From contig NZ_AUBC01000018.1 of the NCBI RefSeq assembly GCF_000429045.1, positions 62,001-126,000 on the forward strand: DNA of 64,000 bases. Reading direction: 5' to 3'. The stretch comes from Salinarimonas rosea DSM 21201. GTDB taxonomy: Bacteria; Pseudomonadota; Alphaproteobacteria; Rhizobiales; Beijerinckiaceae. Position 1 is the first letter of the stretch; each line of letters opens with the position of its first letter. The translations under genes were made by a program, and so were the position numbers. Positions 1 through 12,015 of this stretch are shown here, piece by piece. The notes under the pieces are model-generated. The model ran no database searches. It was not told the DNA's origin and saw only the letters and a list, made by a program, of their open reading frames with translations.

Positions 1-15
1 CGGCTGAGACGACGC

Positions 16-1656
<1,641 letters not shown>

Positions 1657-1666
1657 GACGTGCTCC

Positions 1667-2583
1667 TCACCGCTGGCCGACGCGCTTGGCGAGCTTCGGA
1701 TCGAGCCGGTCGCGCAGCGCGTCGCCGAGGATGTTCACCGCGAGGATGGTGATCGCGAGCGCGATGCCGGGATAGAGCAGGTTCATCGGCGCGATCTGGA
1801 AGAGGAGGCGACCCTCGGCGACCATGTTGCCCCAGGAGGGCACGATCGGCGGCGTGCCGGCGCCGAGGAAGGACAGGATCGCTTCCGTCAGCATGGCGGA
1901 GGCGGCGACGTAGGTCGCCTGCACGATGAGCGGCGGCACGCAATTGGGGAGCACGTGGCGCCAGAGCAGCTTCGGCAGCGGCGTGCCGACCGAGACCGCG
2001 GCCTCGACATAGGGCTCCTCGCGAACCGAGAGCACGACCGAGCGCACGAGGCGCACGACGCGCGGCACTTCCGGCACCACGATCGCGGCGATGACGGTGA
2101 CGATGCTCGCGCCCGAGACGGAGACGAGCGCGATGGCGAGCAGGATGCCGGGGATCGCCATCAGCCCGTCCATGACGCGCATGACGATCGGGTCGAGCCA
2201 GCGGATGAAGCCGGTGAAGAGGCCGATCACGAGCCCGACCACCACGGCGAGCGCCGCGACCGCGAGGCCGACGACGACCGACACCCGCGCCCCGTAGACG
2301 AGCCGGCTCCAGACGTCGCGTCCGAGATGGTCGGTGCCGAGCCAATGCGTCGCCGACGCGCCCTGGAGGCGCGCGGCGGGGTTCAGCGCCGTCGGGTCGG
2401 TCGTGCCGACGAGGGGCGCGAAGACCGCGCCGAACGCGATGAGCGCGAGGACGAGCGCGGCGAACGCCGCGAGCGGGTAGCGCCTCAGCGTCCCGGCGAG
2501 ATGGGAGGCGGGCGCGGCGGGAGCCGGCGTCGGCTCGTCGCCCGGCGGGATCGCCCCCTCGGCGGTCTTGTCGACGACGGCGG

Positions 2584-2587
<4 letters not shown>
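1667..2587 (-). CDS. Oligopeptide-type ABC transporter permease (DppC like)
   Basis: This inner-membrane permease has about 306 residues. It has the DppC layout: a short cytoplasmic N-terminus, one membrane helix (PLAAFAALVLALIAFGAV), a periplasmic stretch with HWLGTDHLGRD, then five membrane helices with the EAA-type loop EEPYVEAAVSVG. I chose a TTG start at 2587 because it overlaps the TGA of the upstream permease by 4 bp and has GAGGA about 7 bases before it. No ATG or GTG lies at a sensible position. The reading frame continues upstream without a stop but only as antisense noise. It pairs with the DppB-like permease. Confidence 0.9.
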
Positions 2588-3534
<947 letters not shown>

Positions 3535-3659
3535 CGGGTACGGCCGTCGCCCGCGCCCGCCACCGTCCCCGAGGGGAGGTCGCGGCCGCGGGCCGACGGG
3601 TGGGAGCGAACGGACGCGCCGCTCGCCCCCACCGATCCTCGCTGCGCTCGGCCCGCCTC

Positions 3660-3692
3660 CCCCGAGTATATCCCGAAGGTGAGGTCTCGGGG
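3660..3692 (-). other. Stem-loop between binding-protein and permease genes
   Basis: Arms CCCCGAG and CTCGGGG can pair around a loop of 19 bases in the 177-bp gap after the binding-protein gene. No T-run follows. Such hairpins after the first transport gene often protect the upstream message so that the binding protein is made in excess. That role is inferred here. Confidence 0.35.
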
Positions 3693-3711
3693 CGAGCGCG
3701 TTCTCGACCGA

Positions 3712-5316
3712 TCAGCTCTTCTGGATGTTCCAGAAGAACGGCGGCGCCTCCAGGATACCCGAGACGTTGTCGCGATAGCCGGTGGGCGTGAAGAACTGGC
3801 CGAGCACCGCGTGGAAGTTCTGCTCGAAGAAGCGCGACTGGATCTTGCGCGCGATCTCCTTCTGGTCGTCGATCGAGCCGGCCTCGGCGAACTCCGTGCG
3901 CAGGCCCTCGATGACGTCGTCCTGCGCCCAGCCGACCCAGGCGGTATCGCCCGCCGCCGACATGGCGAACTGCACGACCGGGTCGAGCAGGTCCGCGCCC
4001 TCCCACCAGGTCACGAACATGTTCCAGCCGCCGTCCTCGATCGGGTTCTTGCTGGCACGGCGCTGGAGCACGGTCGCCCAGTCCATGGCCTGGGCGTCGA
4101 CGTTGATGCCCATGCGGCGCATCGTGTCGACGATGACCTGGATGTAGTTGGTCTGGACCGGGATGTCGGTCGTCGCCAGCACGACGAAGGGCTCGCCGTT
4201 GTAGCCGCTCTCGGCGAGAAGCTTCTTCGCCTCCTCGAGGTCGGGCTCCTGGATGAAGCCCGCGTCGGCGTCGTTGGCGAAGGTCGTCTCGCAGGGGAAG
4301 ACCGAGAAGCACTCCTTGTAGTATTCCGGCGAGCCCACTGCCGCCTGCAGCAGCGCCGTCTGGTCCAGCGCCCGCACGATCGCCTTGCGCACGCCCGGGT
4401 TGGCGCTCGCGCCCACGAGGCTGTTGAAGCGCGCCATGCCCATGTTGCCGAGCGGGTTGAAGTTCTCGACCTTGACGCCGGGCATGCCGGCGACGATCGG
4501 CGCGAGGTCGGCGGGAACCTGCTCCCAATAGTCGACCTCGCCCGTCATCAGCGCGTTGAGCTGGGTGTTCGGGTCGGGGAAGTTGATCCACTCCACGCCT
4601 TCGAGATGCACCACCTTGCCGCCGGCGGCGTTGGAGGCGGGCTCGTCACGCGGGACGTAGTCCGGGTTGCGCTCGTAGACCACGCGGGCGCCGGGGCGGA
4701 ACTCGCTCCCGACGAAGCGGAACGGGCCCGAGCCCACCTGCTCCTCGGCGGTGAGACGCTCGGATGTCGGCTTCTCCGCCATGCGCTTGGGCATCATGAA
4801 CGGCACGTTGGTCGAGAGCTTGCCGATCGACTGCAGCACGAGGCCGTAGGGACGCGAGAGCTTGAGCACGATCGTGTCGGTGCCGTCGTGGGTGCAGCTC
4901 TCCATGTAGGAGAACAGCCGCCGGCCCATGCCGTCGACCTGGCCCCAGCGGATCAGCGACAGCGCGCAATCCTCCGCCGTGACGGGGCTGCCGTCGTGCC
5001 AGGCGAGGCCGTCGCGCAGCGAGATTCGGTAGGTGAGCTTGTCGTCGGAGATCTCGACGCCGCTCGCCATCTGCGGCTTCACCTCGAGGTTGGCGTCCTG
5101 CGCGAACAAGGTGTCGTAGATCAGGTAGCCGTGATTGCGGACGATATAGCCGGTCGTCGCCACCGGATCGAGGATCGTCAGCGAGGCGTGCGGGATCACC
5201 CGCAGGACGCCGCTAGGGGCGGCACGCGCACGCCCCATGCCGAAGGGTAAGGCACTCATGCCCGCCGTCGCGGCGGCACCCGCGAGTAGATCGCGCCTGG
5301 TCAGCTTGAAGGTCAT
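3712..5316 (-). CDS. ABC transporter substrate-binding protein, family 5 (DppA/OppA like)
   Basis: This 534-residue periplasmic binding protein feeds the permeases downstream. Its N-terminus carries a twin-arginine signal (LTRRDLLAGAA, cleavage near ARA-AP), so it is probably exported folded. Family-5 features include DGLAWHDGSPVTAEDCALS near residue 105 and a long two-lobed body ending near FFWNIQKS. The order amidase, binding protein, two permeases, ATPase implies that the imported ligand is a peptide or amide hydrolysed by the neighbours. The ligand itself cannot be read from the sequence. Confidence 0.92.
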   Translation of the reverse strand: MTFKLTRRDLLAGAAATAGMSALPFGMGRARAAPSGVLRVIPHASLTILDPVATTGYIVRNHGYLIYDTLFAQDANLEVKPQMASGVEISDDKLTYRISLRDGLAWHDGSPVTAEDCALSLIRWGQVDGMGRRLFSYMESCTHDGTDTIVLKLSRPYGLVLQSIGKLSTNVPFMMPKRMAEKPTSERLTAEEQVGSGPFRFVGSEFRPGARVVYERNPDYVPRDEPASNAAGGKVVHLEGVEWINFPDPNTQLNALMTGEVDYWEQVPADLAPIVAGMPGVKVENFNPLGNMGMARFNSLVGASANPGVRKAIVRALDQTALLQAAVGSPEYYKECFSVFPCETTFANDADAGFIQEPDLEEAKKLLAESGYNGEPFVVLATTDIPVQTNYIQVIVDTMRRMGINVDAQAMDWATVLQRRASKNPIEDGGWNMFVTWWEGADLLDPVVQFAMSAAGDTAWVGWAQDDVIEGLRTEFAEAGSIDDQKEIARKIQSRFFEQNFHAVLGQFFTPTGYRDNVSGILEAPPFFWNIQKS

Positions 5317-5421
5317 CGTCGGTTCCCCTCTTGGTTCGTTCGTGTGCGGACGAGCCGCAGACGGATCGGAGACTGCGCGATGTCCTCCCCAGCGCGCGTG
5401 TCGCCCATCCGATGACGATGG

Positions 5422-6858
5422 TCATGCAAGCCGCACGCCATCGGCACTCCCCCGCGGTGCATCGAGCGCGGGGAAATTCACCGCGGCCTCCACCGCGGCG
5501 GCGGCGGCGAGGACGAGCGCGTCCTCGCCGCGCCGCGCGACGATCTGGAGGCCGACCGGCAGGCCTTCGCGGCTGAACCCGACGGGCACGGTCGCGGCGG
5601 GCTGCCCCGAGAGGTTGAACGGGTAGGTGAAGGGCGACCAGTCGCTCCACGGCCCGTCGAAGCGCTCCGGCACGCCGGGGCCGGTCGGGCGACCGTCCAC
5701 CGTCGGCGCGCCGATGGGCATCGTCGGCGTGATCAGCAGGTCGACCTCCTCGTGGAAGCGGCGCATGCGCTCGGCGAAGGCCTGGCGCGCCGCGAGGGCG
5801 TCGACATAGGCCGACGCCGGCAGCCGTGCGCCGGCCTCCGCCGAGCGGGCGAAGCCGGGGTCGCACAGGTGCCGGCGCTCGGGCGGCATCTTCGCCCACA
5901 GGCTCGCCGAGCCCGCGAGCCAGAAGACGTTGCAGACGTCGAGCGGGTCCTCGATGCCGGGATCGCCGTCGCTCACCTGCACGCCCGCGGCGGCGAGGGG
6001 AGCGAGGGCGGCGCGGCAGGCGGCCTCGACGTCGGGATCGACGAACCTCGCATAGCCGAGGTCCGGGCTGAATGCCGCCCTCAGCCCGGCGAGCGAGCGG
6101 CCCAGCAGCGCGCGCGCCGCCGGCGGCGCCTCGGCCGTGGCCAGCGTGTCGCGCGCATCGGGGATCGCCATCAGCTCGAACAGGAGCGCGACGTCGGCGA
6201 CGGTGCGTGCCATCGGCCCGAGGATCGCGAGCACGCCCATCGGCGAAGCCGGGAACGCGGGGATGCGGCCGGAGGTCGGCTTCAGCCCCGCGAGCCCGCA
6301 GAAGGCGCAGGGAATGCGCACCGAGCCGAGCCCGTCGGTGCCGACGTGCAGCACGCCGATGCCGAGCGCCCCCGCCGCCGCCGCGCCGGCGGAGGAGCCG
6401 CCCGACGTGCGCGAGAGGTCCCAGGGGTTTCGCGTGACGCCGTGGGCGGGGCTGTCGCCCAGGCCCTTCCAGCCGAGCTCGGGAAGGCTCGTGTAGCCGA
6501 CGAGGACGGCCCCCGCCTCCTTGAGGCGCCGCGTCGCCGGCGCGTCGAAATCCGGCGTCGTCGGCGGCAGCGCCTTCGAGCCGCGGTGCATCTCCCAGCC
6601 GGCGACGGCGACGTTGCCCTTCATCGTGGCGGGGACGCCGTCGGCGGCGCCGAGCGGCATGCCGGCGCGCCAGCGCGCCTCGGAGGCGCGGGCGGCCTCC
6701 ATCGCGGCGGCGTCGTCGACGTGGACGAAGGCGTTGATCGCACCCTCGAACCGGTCGCGCCGCGCGATCACCGTCTCCACGGCCTCCACCGGCGAGCAGC
6801 GTCCCGCGGCATAGGCCGCCGTCAGCTCGGCTGCGGTCATCTCGTGGATGTCGGCCAT
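5422..6858 (-). CDS. Amidase (amidase signature family)
   Basis: This cytoplasmic amidase of about 478 residues hydrolyses carboxamides with a Ser-cisSer-Lys triad. The triad is intact: Lys80 in ATMKGN, the cis-serine in GGSSAG (155/156), and the nucleophile Ser179 in GTDGLGSVRIP. The start at 6858 (MADIHEM) fits the family. The open frame upstream of it is not conserved-looking. It lies 105 bp before the ABC binding-protein gene and is probably the first gene of that operon. It resembles GatA and AtzF-type amidases, but no gatB or gatC is near, so a catabolic role is more likely. Confidence 0.9.
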   Translation of the reverse strand: MADIHEMTAAELTAAYAAGRCSPVEAVETVIARRDRFEGAINAFVHVDDAAAMEAARASEARWRAGMPLGAADGVPATMKGNVAVAGWEMHRGSKALPPTTPDFDAPATRRLKEAGAVLVGYTSLPELGWKGLGDSPAHGVTRNPWDLSRTSGGSSAGAAAAGALGIGVLHVGTDGLGSVRIPCAFCGLAGLKPTSGRIPAFPASPMGVLAILGPMARTVADVALLFELMAIPDARDTLATAEAPPAARALLGRSLAGLRAAFSPDLGYARFVDPDVEAACRAALAPLAAAGVQVSDGDPGIEDPLDVCNVFWLAGSASLWAKMPPERRHLCDPGFARSAEAGARLPASAYVDALAARQAFAERMRRFHEEVDLLITPTMPIGAPTVDGRPTGPGVPERFDGPWSDWSPFTYPFNLSGQPAATVPVGFSREGLPVGLQIVARRGEDALVLAAAAAVEAAVNFPALDAPRGSADGVRLA

Positions 6859-6921
6859 CGCGGCGCCCTCCGCTCGGTCGTTTACGCGAGCGTAGGCTAG
6901 ACCGAGCGCGCCGCGTGGCGA

Positions 6922-6947
6922 AATACGCGCATGACCGAATGCGTATT
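6922..6947. promoter_or_regulatory. Inverted repeat in the divergent amidase / M81 intergenic region
   Basis: AATACGC and GCGTATT form a perfect 7-bp inverted repeat separated by 12 bases, in the 223-bp gap between two divergent operons. A dimeric regulator bound here could control both. No regulator gene is adjacent, and the assignment rests only on symmetry and position. Confidence 0.4.
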
Positions 6948-7081
6948 GGCGCACGCGCAGACCCCGCGGCATCGACGTGCCGGTGCGGCGACGCTACCCT
7001 CTCTCCCGCCAGACGATCCGCCGGGCGGACACGATGCGCCAGGCACGCGTGCTGCGTCACGCACGAAGGAGAACCGCGCCG

Positions 7082-8635
7082 ATGAACGGGGTCGCCATTG
7101 GAGCCGGAGCCAAGCGCGTGGCGATCGGCGGCTTCATGCACGAGACGAACACGTTCGCGGCGACGAAGGCCGACCTCGACGCCTTCCGCCACGGCGGCGG
7201 CTGGCCGCCGCTCTCGGAGGGGGCGGACGCGCTCGCGGCGACGCGGGGCGTCAATGTCGGCATGGCGGGCGCGATCACCGCCGCAGAATCCGCCGGCTGG
7301 GAGATCGTGCCCACCCTGTGGGCGGCGGCGAGCCCGTCGGCCCACGTCACGCGCGAGGCCTACGAGACGATCGCCGAGCGCCTCGTCGCCCGCATCGCCG
7401 AGGCGCAGGCGGAAGCGCCCCTCGACGGCGTGCTGCTCGACCTGCACGGGGCGATGGTGGCCGAGCACGTCGACGACGGCGAGGGCGAGATCGTCGCGCG
7501 GGTGCGCGCCCTCGTCGGGCCGGGCGTGCCGATCGTCGCGAGCCTCGACCTGCACGGCAACATCGGCCCGCAGCTCGTCGAGGCAGCGGACGCGCTCGTG
7601 GCCTATCGCACCTATCCCCATGTCGACATGGCGCGGACCGGGGAGCGCGCGGCGGCCCTGCTCGGGCGGCTCATGGCGGGCGAGCGCCTGGCGCGCGCCT
7701 TCCGCCCCCTCCCCTTCCTCGTGCCGGTCCCGTGGCAATGCTCGCGCCTCGAGCCGGCGCGCACGCTCTACGCCGGGCTCGAGGCGCTGGAGGCGGATCC
7801 CGCGATCGCCGCGCTCTCGCTGATGATGGGCTTTCCCGCGGCCGACATCCCCGACTGCGGCCCGAGCGTGCTCGCCTACGCGACGGACGCCGCGACCGCG
7901 GAGGCGGCGGCGGAGGCGCTGGAGAAGGCCTTCCTCGCCGCCGAGGACGCCTTCGCCGGCGAGGCGCTCGCGCCGGATGCCGCGATCGCCCGCGCGCGCG
8001 CCATCGTCGCGGAGCGGGGCGGGCCGGTGGTGATCGCGGACACGCAGGACAATCCCGGCGCGGGCGGCGACGCCGACACGACGGGCATGCTCCACGCGCT
8101 CGTCGCGGCGGACGCGCCGAACGCCGCGCTCGGCGTGATGGTCGACCGCGCCGCCGCGGCGGCGGCGCACGCGGCGGGCGAAGGCGCGCGGATCACGCTC
8201 GATCTGCCCGGCAGCGGGCTCCCCGGGGACCTGCGGTTCACCGCGCAGGCCGTCGTGGAGCGGCTCTCGGACGGCGTCTTCGTCGCCGACGGACCGTACT
8301 ACGGCGGCACCACGATGCGGCTCGGCCCGAGCGCGGCGCTGCGCATCGGCGGGGTGCGCGTCGTCGTCGCCTCGCACAAGGCGCAGGCCGCCGACCGGGC
8401 GATGTTCCGCTACGTCGGGATCGCGCCGGAGGAGACGGACATCGTCTGCGTGAAGAGCTCCGTGCACTTCCGTGCGGACTTCGCGCCGATCGCGCGCGCG
8501 ATCCTCGTCGCCGCCGCGCCGGGCCCGATGCCCGTGCGGCCCGGCGACCTTCCCTTCGGCCGCCTGCGGCCCGGGCTGCGGCTCGAGCCGAACGGGCCGG
8601 CCTTCACGCCCCCATCAGGAGGAGACGTCCCGTGA
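7082..8635 (+). CDS. M81 family metallopeptidase (MlrC-like)
   Basis: This protein of about 517 residues belongs to the MlrC family, named for the zinc peptidase that finishes microcystin breakdown. Family motifs are GGFMHETNTF near the N-terminus, DLHGAMV, SLDLHGN and GGDADTTGM, which supply metal ligands. The C-terminal domain ends with the FGRLRPGLRLEP stretch. I chose the ATG at 7082 because AAGGAG stands just upstream. An earlier in-frame start would add 35 unconserved residues. The gene overlaps the following M20 hydrolase (GTGA), so both act together, probably on peptides or acyl-amides imported by the adjacent ABC system. Confidence 0.9.
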   Translation: MNGVAIGAGAKRVAIGGFMHETNTFAATKADLDAFRHGGGWPPLSEGADALAATRGVNVGMAGAITAAESAGWEIVPTLWAAASPSAHVTREAYETIAERLVARIAEAQAEAPLDGVLLDLHGAMVAEHVDDGEGEIVARVRALVGPGVPIVASLDLHGNIGPQLVEAADALVAYRTYPHVDMARTGERAAALLGRLMAGERLARAFRPLPFLVPVPWQCSRLEPARTLYAGLEALEADPAIAALSLMMGFPAADIPDCGPSVLAYATDAATAEAAAEALEKAFLAAEDAFAGEALAPDAAIARARAIVAERGGPVVIADTQDNPGAGGDADTTGMLHALVAADAPNAALGVMVDRAAAAAAHAAGEGARITLDLPGSGLPGDLRFTAQAVVERLSDGVFVADGPYYGGTTMRLGPSAALRIGGVRVVVASHKAQAADRAMFRYVGIAPEETDIVCVKSSVHFRADFAPIARAILVAAAPGPMPVRPGDLPFGRLRPGLRLEPNGPAFTPPSGGDVP

Positions 8636-9807
8636 GCACCGGCATCCCGACGATCCCGCCCGCCATCGCCGGCTTCGCCGACGCGCTCACCGCGATACGG
8701 CGCGACTTCCACGCGAACCCCGAGCTCGGCTTCGAGGAGACGCGCACCGCCGGGCGGGTCGCCGCGCTGCTGCGCGAGTGGGGCGTCGACGAGGTGCACG
8801 AGGGCATCGGCGGCACCGGCGTCGTCGGCATCGTGCGGGGCGCGCGGCCGGGCACCCGCAGCATCGGCCTGCGCGCGGACATGGACGCGCTGCCGATGGA
8901 GGAGGCGACGAACCTTCCCTTCCGCTCGACGCGCCCCGGGCTGTTCCACGGCTGCGGTCACGACGGGCACACCACGATGTTGCTGGGCGCCGCGCGCGCC
9001 CTCGCGCAGGACCGCGACTTCGCCGGCAGCGTCGTGCTGATCTTCCAGCCCGCCGAGGAGGGGCTCGGCGGCGCGCGCGCCATGCTGGCGGACGACCTGT
9101 TCGCGCGCTTCCCCTGCGACGAGATCTACGCGCTCCACAACGCCCCCGCCCTGCCGCTCGGGTCGGTGGGCGTCACGCCGGGCGCCGGCATGGCCGGGGC
9201 GAGCTTCTTCGACATCCTGGTGCGTGGGCGCGGCGGCCACGGCGCGATGCCGCATCTCGCGCGCGATCCGGTCCTCGTCGCGACCGCGCTCGCACAGGCC
9301 GCGCAGAGCGTGGTCGCCCGCGACGTCGACCCGCTTTCGCCCGCCGTCCTCTCGATCACGCGCATCGAGGCGGGCGCGGCCTACAACGTCATCCCCGACG
9401 AGGCCCGGCTCGCGGGCACGCTGCGCTACTTCTCGGACGCGACGCGCGCCGTGCTGGTCGAGCGGCTGGAGGCCTTGGCGCGGGGCCTGGCGCAAGCCTA
9501 CGCGGTGGAGATCGAGGTCTCGATCCGCGACATCTTCACGGTGCTCGAGAACGATGCCGCAGCCGTCGAGGCCGCCGCGGCGGCGGCACGGGAGATCCTC
9601 GGCGAGGACGGGGTGGACGCGGCCTACCCGCCGAGCGTCGCGAGCGAGGACTTCGCCGACATGCTGCGCGCCGTCCCGGGCGCCTACGTCTGGATCGGCC
9701 ACGGCGGCGACGTGCCGCTGCACAACCCCGGCTTCGTCCTGGACGACGCGGTCCTGCCCGTCGGCGCGAGCCTGCTCGACCGGATCGCGCGCACGCGGCT
9801 GGCGTGA
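8632..9807 (+). CDS. M20 family amidohydrolase (hippurate / N-acyl-amino-acid hydrolase type)
   Basis: This 391-residue metal-dependent amidohydrolase releases amino acids from N-acyl or small peptide substrates. It has the M20D pattern: RADMDALPM, the metal-binding GCGHDGH, FQPAEEGLGGA with the catalytic Glu, HNAPALPLG, and GRGGHGAMPH in the dimerisation domain, closing with SEDFADML. It starts with a GTG overlapping the TGA of the M81 gene, preceded by AGGAGG. It forms a two-gene operon with that gene, divergent from the amidase and ABC operon. The exact substrate is unknown. Confidence 0.92.
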   Translation: MSTGIPTIPPAIAGFADALTAIRRDFHANPELGFEETRTAGRVAALLREWGVDEVHEGIGGTGVVGIVRGARPGTRSIGLRADMDALPMEEATNLPFRSTRPGLFHGCGHDGHTTMLLGAARALAQDRDFAGSVVLIFQPAEEGLGGARAMLADDLFARFPCDEIYALHNAPALPLGSVGVTPGAGMAGASFFDILVRGRGGHGAMPHLARDPVLVATALAQAAQSVVARDVDPLSPAVLSITRIEAGAAYNVIPDEARLAGTLRYFSDATRAVLVERLEALARGLAQAYAVEIEVSIRDIFTVLENDAAAVEAAAAAAREILGEDGVDAAYPPSVASEDFADMLRAVPGAYVWIGHGGDVPLHNPGFVLDDAVLPVGASLLDRIARTRLA

Positions 9808-9816
9808 GGCGCGGCG

Positions 9817-10437
9817 TCAGTAGGGCGTCCCCGCCTCCCGCTTGCGGGCGCGCGCCGCGAGCGCCCAGAACTCGAGGTCGCCGAGGAACTTCGCCATCGC
9901 CTTGGCCAGGAAGGGCGTGCGGTCCTCGCCCTCGAGCGAGACGGCGTCCTGGACCTGCGGCACCGGCAGCAGCGAGGAGATCGTCGGCATGCCGAGCTCG
10001 GCCAGCGTCATGCGCAGCTGCATCGCCGCGCGTACGCCGCCGTAGCGCCCGGCGGAATAGCAGGCGATGCCGGCTGGCTTGAAGAACCACTCCTCGAGAT
10101 AGTGGTCGAGCATGTTCTTCAGCGCCGGCGGGATGCCGTGGTTGTACTCGCCCGAGACGACGACGACGGCGTCGCTCGCGCGGATCATGCCGGCGAGCCG
10201 CTCCATCGGCTCCGGCGCCTCCCCGGGCGCGAACTCCTTGTACATGCGGTCGAGGAGCGGCAGCGGGATCTCGGCGGCGTCGGCGAGGAGGGCGCGATGG
10301 CCCCGCGCCTCGACGGCGCGCACGAGCAGGCGCGCGAGGCCGATGCCGCGGCGGGCGGTGCGCACCGAGCCGTAGAGCACGAGGATCGTCAGCGGGTCCG
10401 TCGTCGGGGTATCCGTGTTCGGCGTGTCCGTGGTCAT
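9817..10437 (-). CDS. NADPH-dependent FMN reductase family protein
   Basis: This flavodoxin-fold protein of about 206 residues is related to ArsH, ChrR and SsuE-type reductases that move electrons from NAD(P)H to FMN or quinones. The phosphate-binding loop GSVRTARRG sits near residue 24. The flavin-stacking region SGEYNHGIPPALKN, typical of the family, is present mid-protein. The start MTTDTPNTD at 10437 precedes a Thr/Asp-rich tail. It converges on the M20 gene and diverges from urtA. It has no clear partner, so its physiological acceptor cannot be named. Confidence 0.85.
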   Translation of the reverse strand: MTTDTPNTDTPTTDPLTILVLYGSVRTARRGIGLARLLVRAVEARGHRALLADAAEIPLPLLDRMYKEFAPGEAPEPMERLAGMIRASDAVVVVSGEYNHGIPPALKNMLDHYLEEWFFKPAGIACYSAGRYGGVRAAMQLRMTLAELGMPTISSLLPVPQVQDAVSLEGEDRTPFLAKAMAKFLGDLEFWALAARARKREAGTPY

Positions 10438-10561
10438 GGCATGCTCCGCGCTCGGCCGGGTGCGGCCATCGTGGACGGCGACACCGACGTCCGGAAGACA
10501 CCATGTCGTGAGCGCCGCACGCTCGTCCGGCGCCGCCGCTTCGCTGTGCAACAGCGCACCC

Positions 10562-10571
10562 GTTGCGCAAC
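10562..10571. promoter_or_regulatory. Palindrome upstream of the urtA promoter
   Basis: GTTGCGCAAC is a perfect 10-bp palindrome about 63 bp upstream of the sigma-54 element. It is close to a GTGC-N6-GCAC repeat just before it. The distance would suit an enhancer-binding activator such as NtrC, but neither sequence is a close match to the NtrC consensus. Confidence 0.3.
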
Positions 10572-10631
10572 CGCGCGCGGCGATCCTGCCCGATTCGGCG
10601 GCGAACCGAGGGGAAACCCGGAGCCGTTCAC

Positions 10632-10649
10632 GCTGGCCCCTCTCTTGCA
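10632..10649 (+). promoter_or_regulatory. Sigma-54 promoter for urtABCDE
   Basis: The sequence CTGGCCCCTCTCTTGCA matches the -24/-12 pattern: TGGC, exactly 7 bases, then TTGC. It lies 64 bases before the urtA start. Sigma-54 promoters are expected for nitrogen-scavenging genes under NtrC control, which fits a urea importer. The match is visible; the control is inferred. Confidence 0.65.
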
Positions 10650-10712
10650 CCGCAGCACGTCGAGGCGCCGCGGGGGGCGGCGTCCCGATGCAACGACAGG
10701 GGGACGGCTTCC

Positions 10713-12002
10713 ATGACCTTCACGCGTAGACACGTGCTCGGCCTCGGCGCGGCGCTCGCCGGCGCATCCATGTTCCGCGGCGTGCCCGCGCTCGCCCAGG
10801 GCGAGCCGATCAAGGTGGGCGTGCTCCACTCGCTCTCGGGGACGATGGCGATCTCCGAGACGACGCTGAAGGACGTCATGCTGATGCTGATCGAGGCGCA
10901 GAACGCCAAGGGCGGCCTGCTCGGCCGGCCGCTCGAGGCGGTCGTGGTCGATCCGGCGTCGGACTGGCCGCTCTTCGCCGAGAAGGCGCGCGAGCTGATC
11001 ACCGGCGGCTGCGCCGCGACCTTCGGCTGCTGGACCTCGGTGTCGCGCAAGTCCGTGCTGCCGGTGTTCGAGGAGCTGAACTCGATCCTGTTCTATCCCG
11101 TCCAGTACGAGGGCGAGGAGAGCCAGCGCAACGTCTTCTACACCGGCGCCGCACCGAACCAGCAGGCGATCCCCGCCGTCGACTACCTGATGGAGGTCGA
11201 GGGCGTCGAGCGCTGGGTGCTGGCGGGCACCGACTACGTCTACCCGCGCACCACGAACCGCATCCTCGAGGCCTACCTCCAGGCCAAGGGCGTCGCGCCC
11301 GAGGACATCCTGATCAACTACACGCCCTTCGGCCATTCCGACTGGCAGACGATCGTCTCCGACATCCGCCGCTTCGGCGGCGAGGGCAAGCGCACCGCGG
11401 TGGTCTCGACGATCAACGGCGACGCCAACGTGCCGTTCTACCGCGAGCTCGCCAACCAGGGCGTGGCCGCCACCGACATCCCCGTCGTCGCCTTCTCGGT
11501 GGGCGAGGAGGAGCTCGCCGGCATCGACACCGGCCCGCTCGTCGGCCACCTGGCGGCCTGGAACTACTTCATGTCGGTGGACACGCCGGAGAACCGCGCC
11601 TTCATCGAGCAATGGCACGCCTTCACCGGCGACACGAAGCGCGTCACCAACGACCCGATGGAGGCCCACTACATCGGCTTCAACATGTGGGTGAAGGCGG
11701 TGGAGGCGGCCGGGACGACCGACGCCGACGCGGTGATCGACGCCATGATCGGCGTCGCGGTGCCGAACCTCACCGGCGGCTACTCGGCGATGATGCCCAA
11801 CCACCACATCACCAAGCCCGTGCTCGTCGGCGAGATCCAGGACGACGGCCAGTTCGCCGTGGTGTGGGAGACCGCGGGCCTCGTGCCGGGCGACGCCTGG
11901 TCGGACCACCTCGAGGGGTCGAAGGACCTGATGTCCGACTGGCAGGCCCCGATGAACTGCGGCAACTTCAACGTCGTCAGCGGCCAGTGCGGCGGCGCGT
12001 GA
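10713..12002 (+). CDS. urtA: Urea ABC transporter substrate-binding protein
   Basis: This 429-residue periplasmic receptor of the UrtA branch of the branched-chain amino-acid receptor family binds urea or a short-chain amide. It has a twin-arginine leader (TRRHVLGLG, cleavage near LAQG). UrtA-specific stretches include VGVLHSLSGTMAISE, CWTSVSRKSVLPVFEE, LFYPVQYEGEE and TNDPMEAHYIGF. It opens the urtABCDE operon behind a sigma-54 promoter. No urease or amidase gene follows. Mis-assignment to a generic leucine-type receptor is unlikely, given those stretches and the five-gene order. Confidence 0.95.
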   Translation: MTFTRRHVLGLGAALAGASMFRGVPALAQGEPIKVGVLHSLSGTMAISETTLKDVMLMLIEAQNAKGGLLGRPLEAVVVDPASDWPLFAEKARELITGGCAATFGCWTSVSRKSVLPVFEELNSILFYPVQYEGEESQRNVFYTGAAPNQQAIPAVDYLMEVEGVERWVLAGTDYVYPRTTNRILEAYLQAKGVAPEDILINYTPFGHSDWQTIVSDIRRFGGEGKRTAVVSTINGDANVPFYRELANQGVAATDIPVVAFSVGEEELAGIDTGPLVGHLAAWNYFMSVDTPENRAFIEQWHAFTGDTKRVTNDPMEAHYIGFNMWVKAVEAAGTTDADAVIDAMIGVAVPNLTGGYSAMMPNHHITKPVLVGEIQDDGQFAVVWETAGLVPGDAWSDHLEGSKDLMSDWQAPMNCGNFNVVSGQCGGA

Positions 12003-12015
12003 CGCGCGCCCGATC

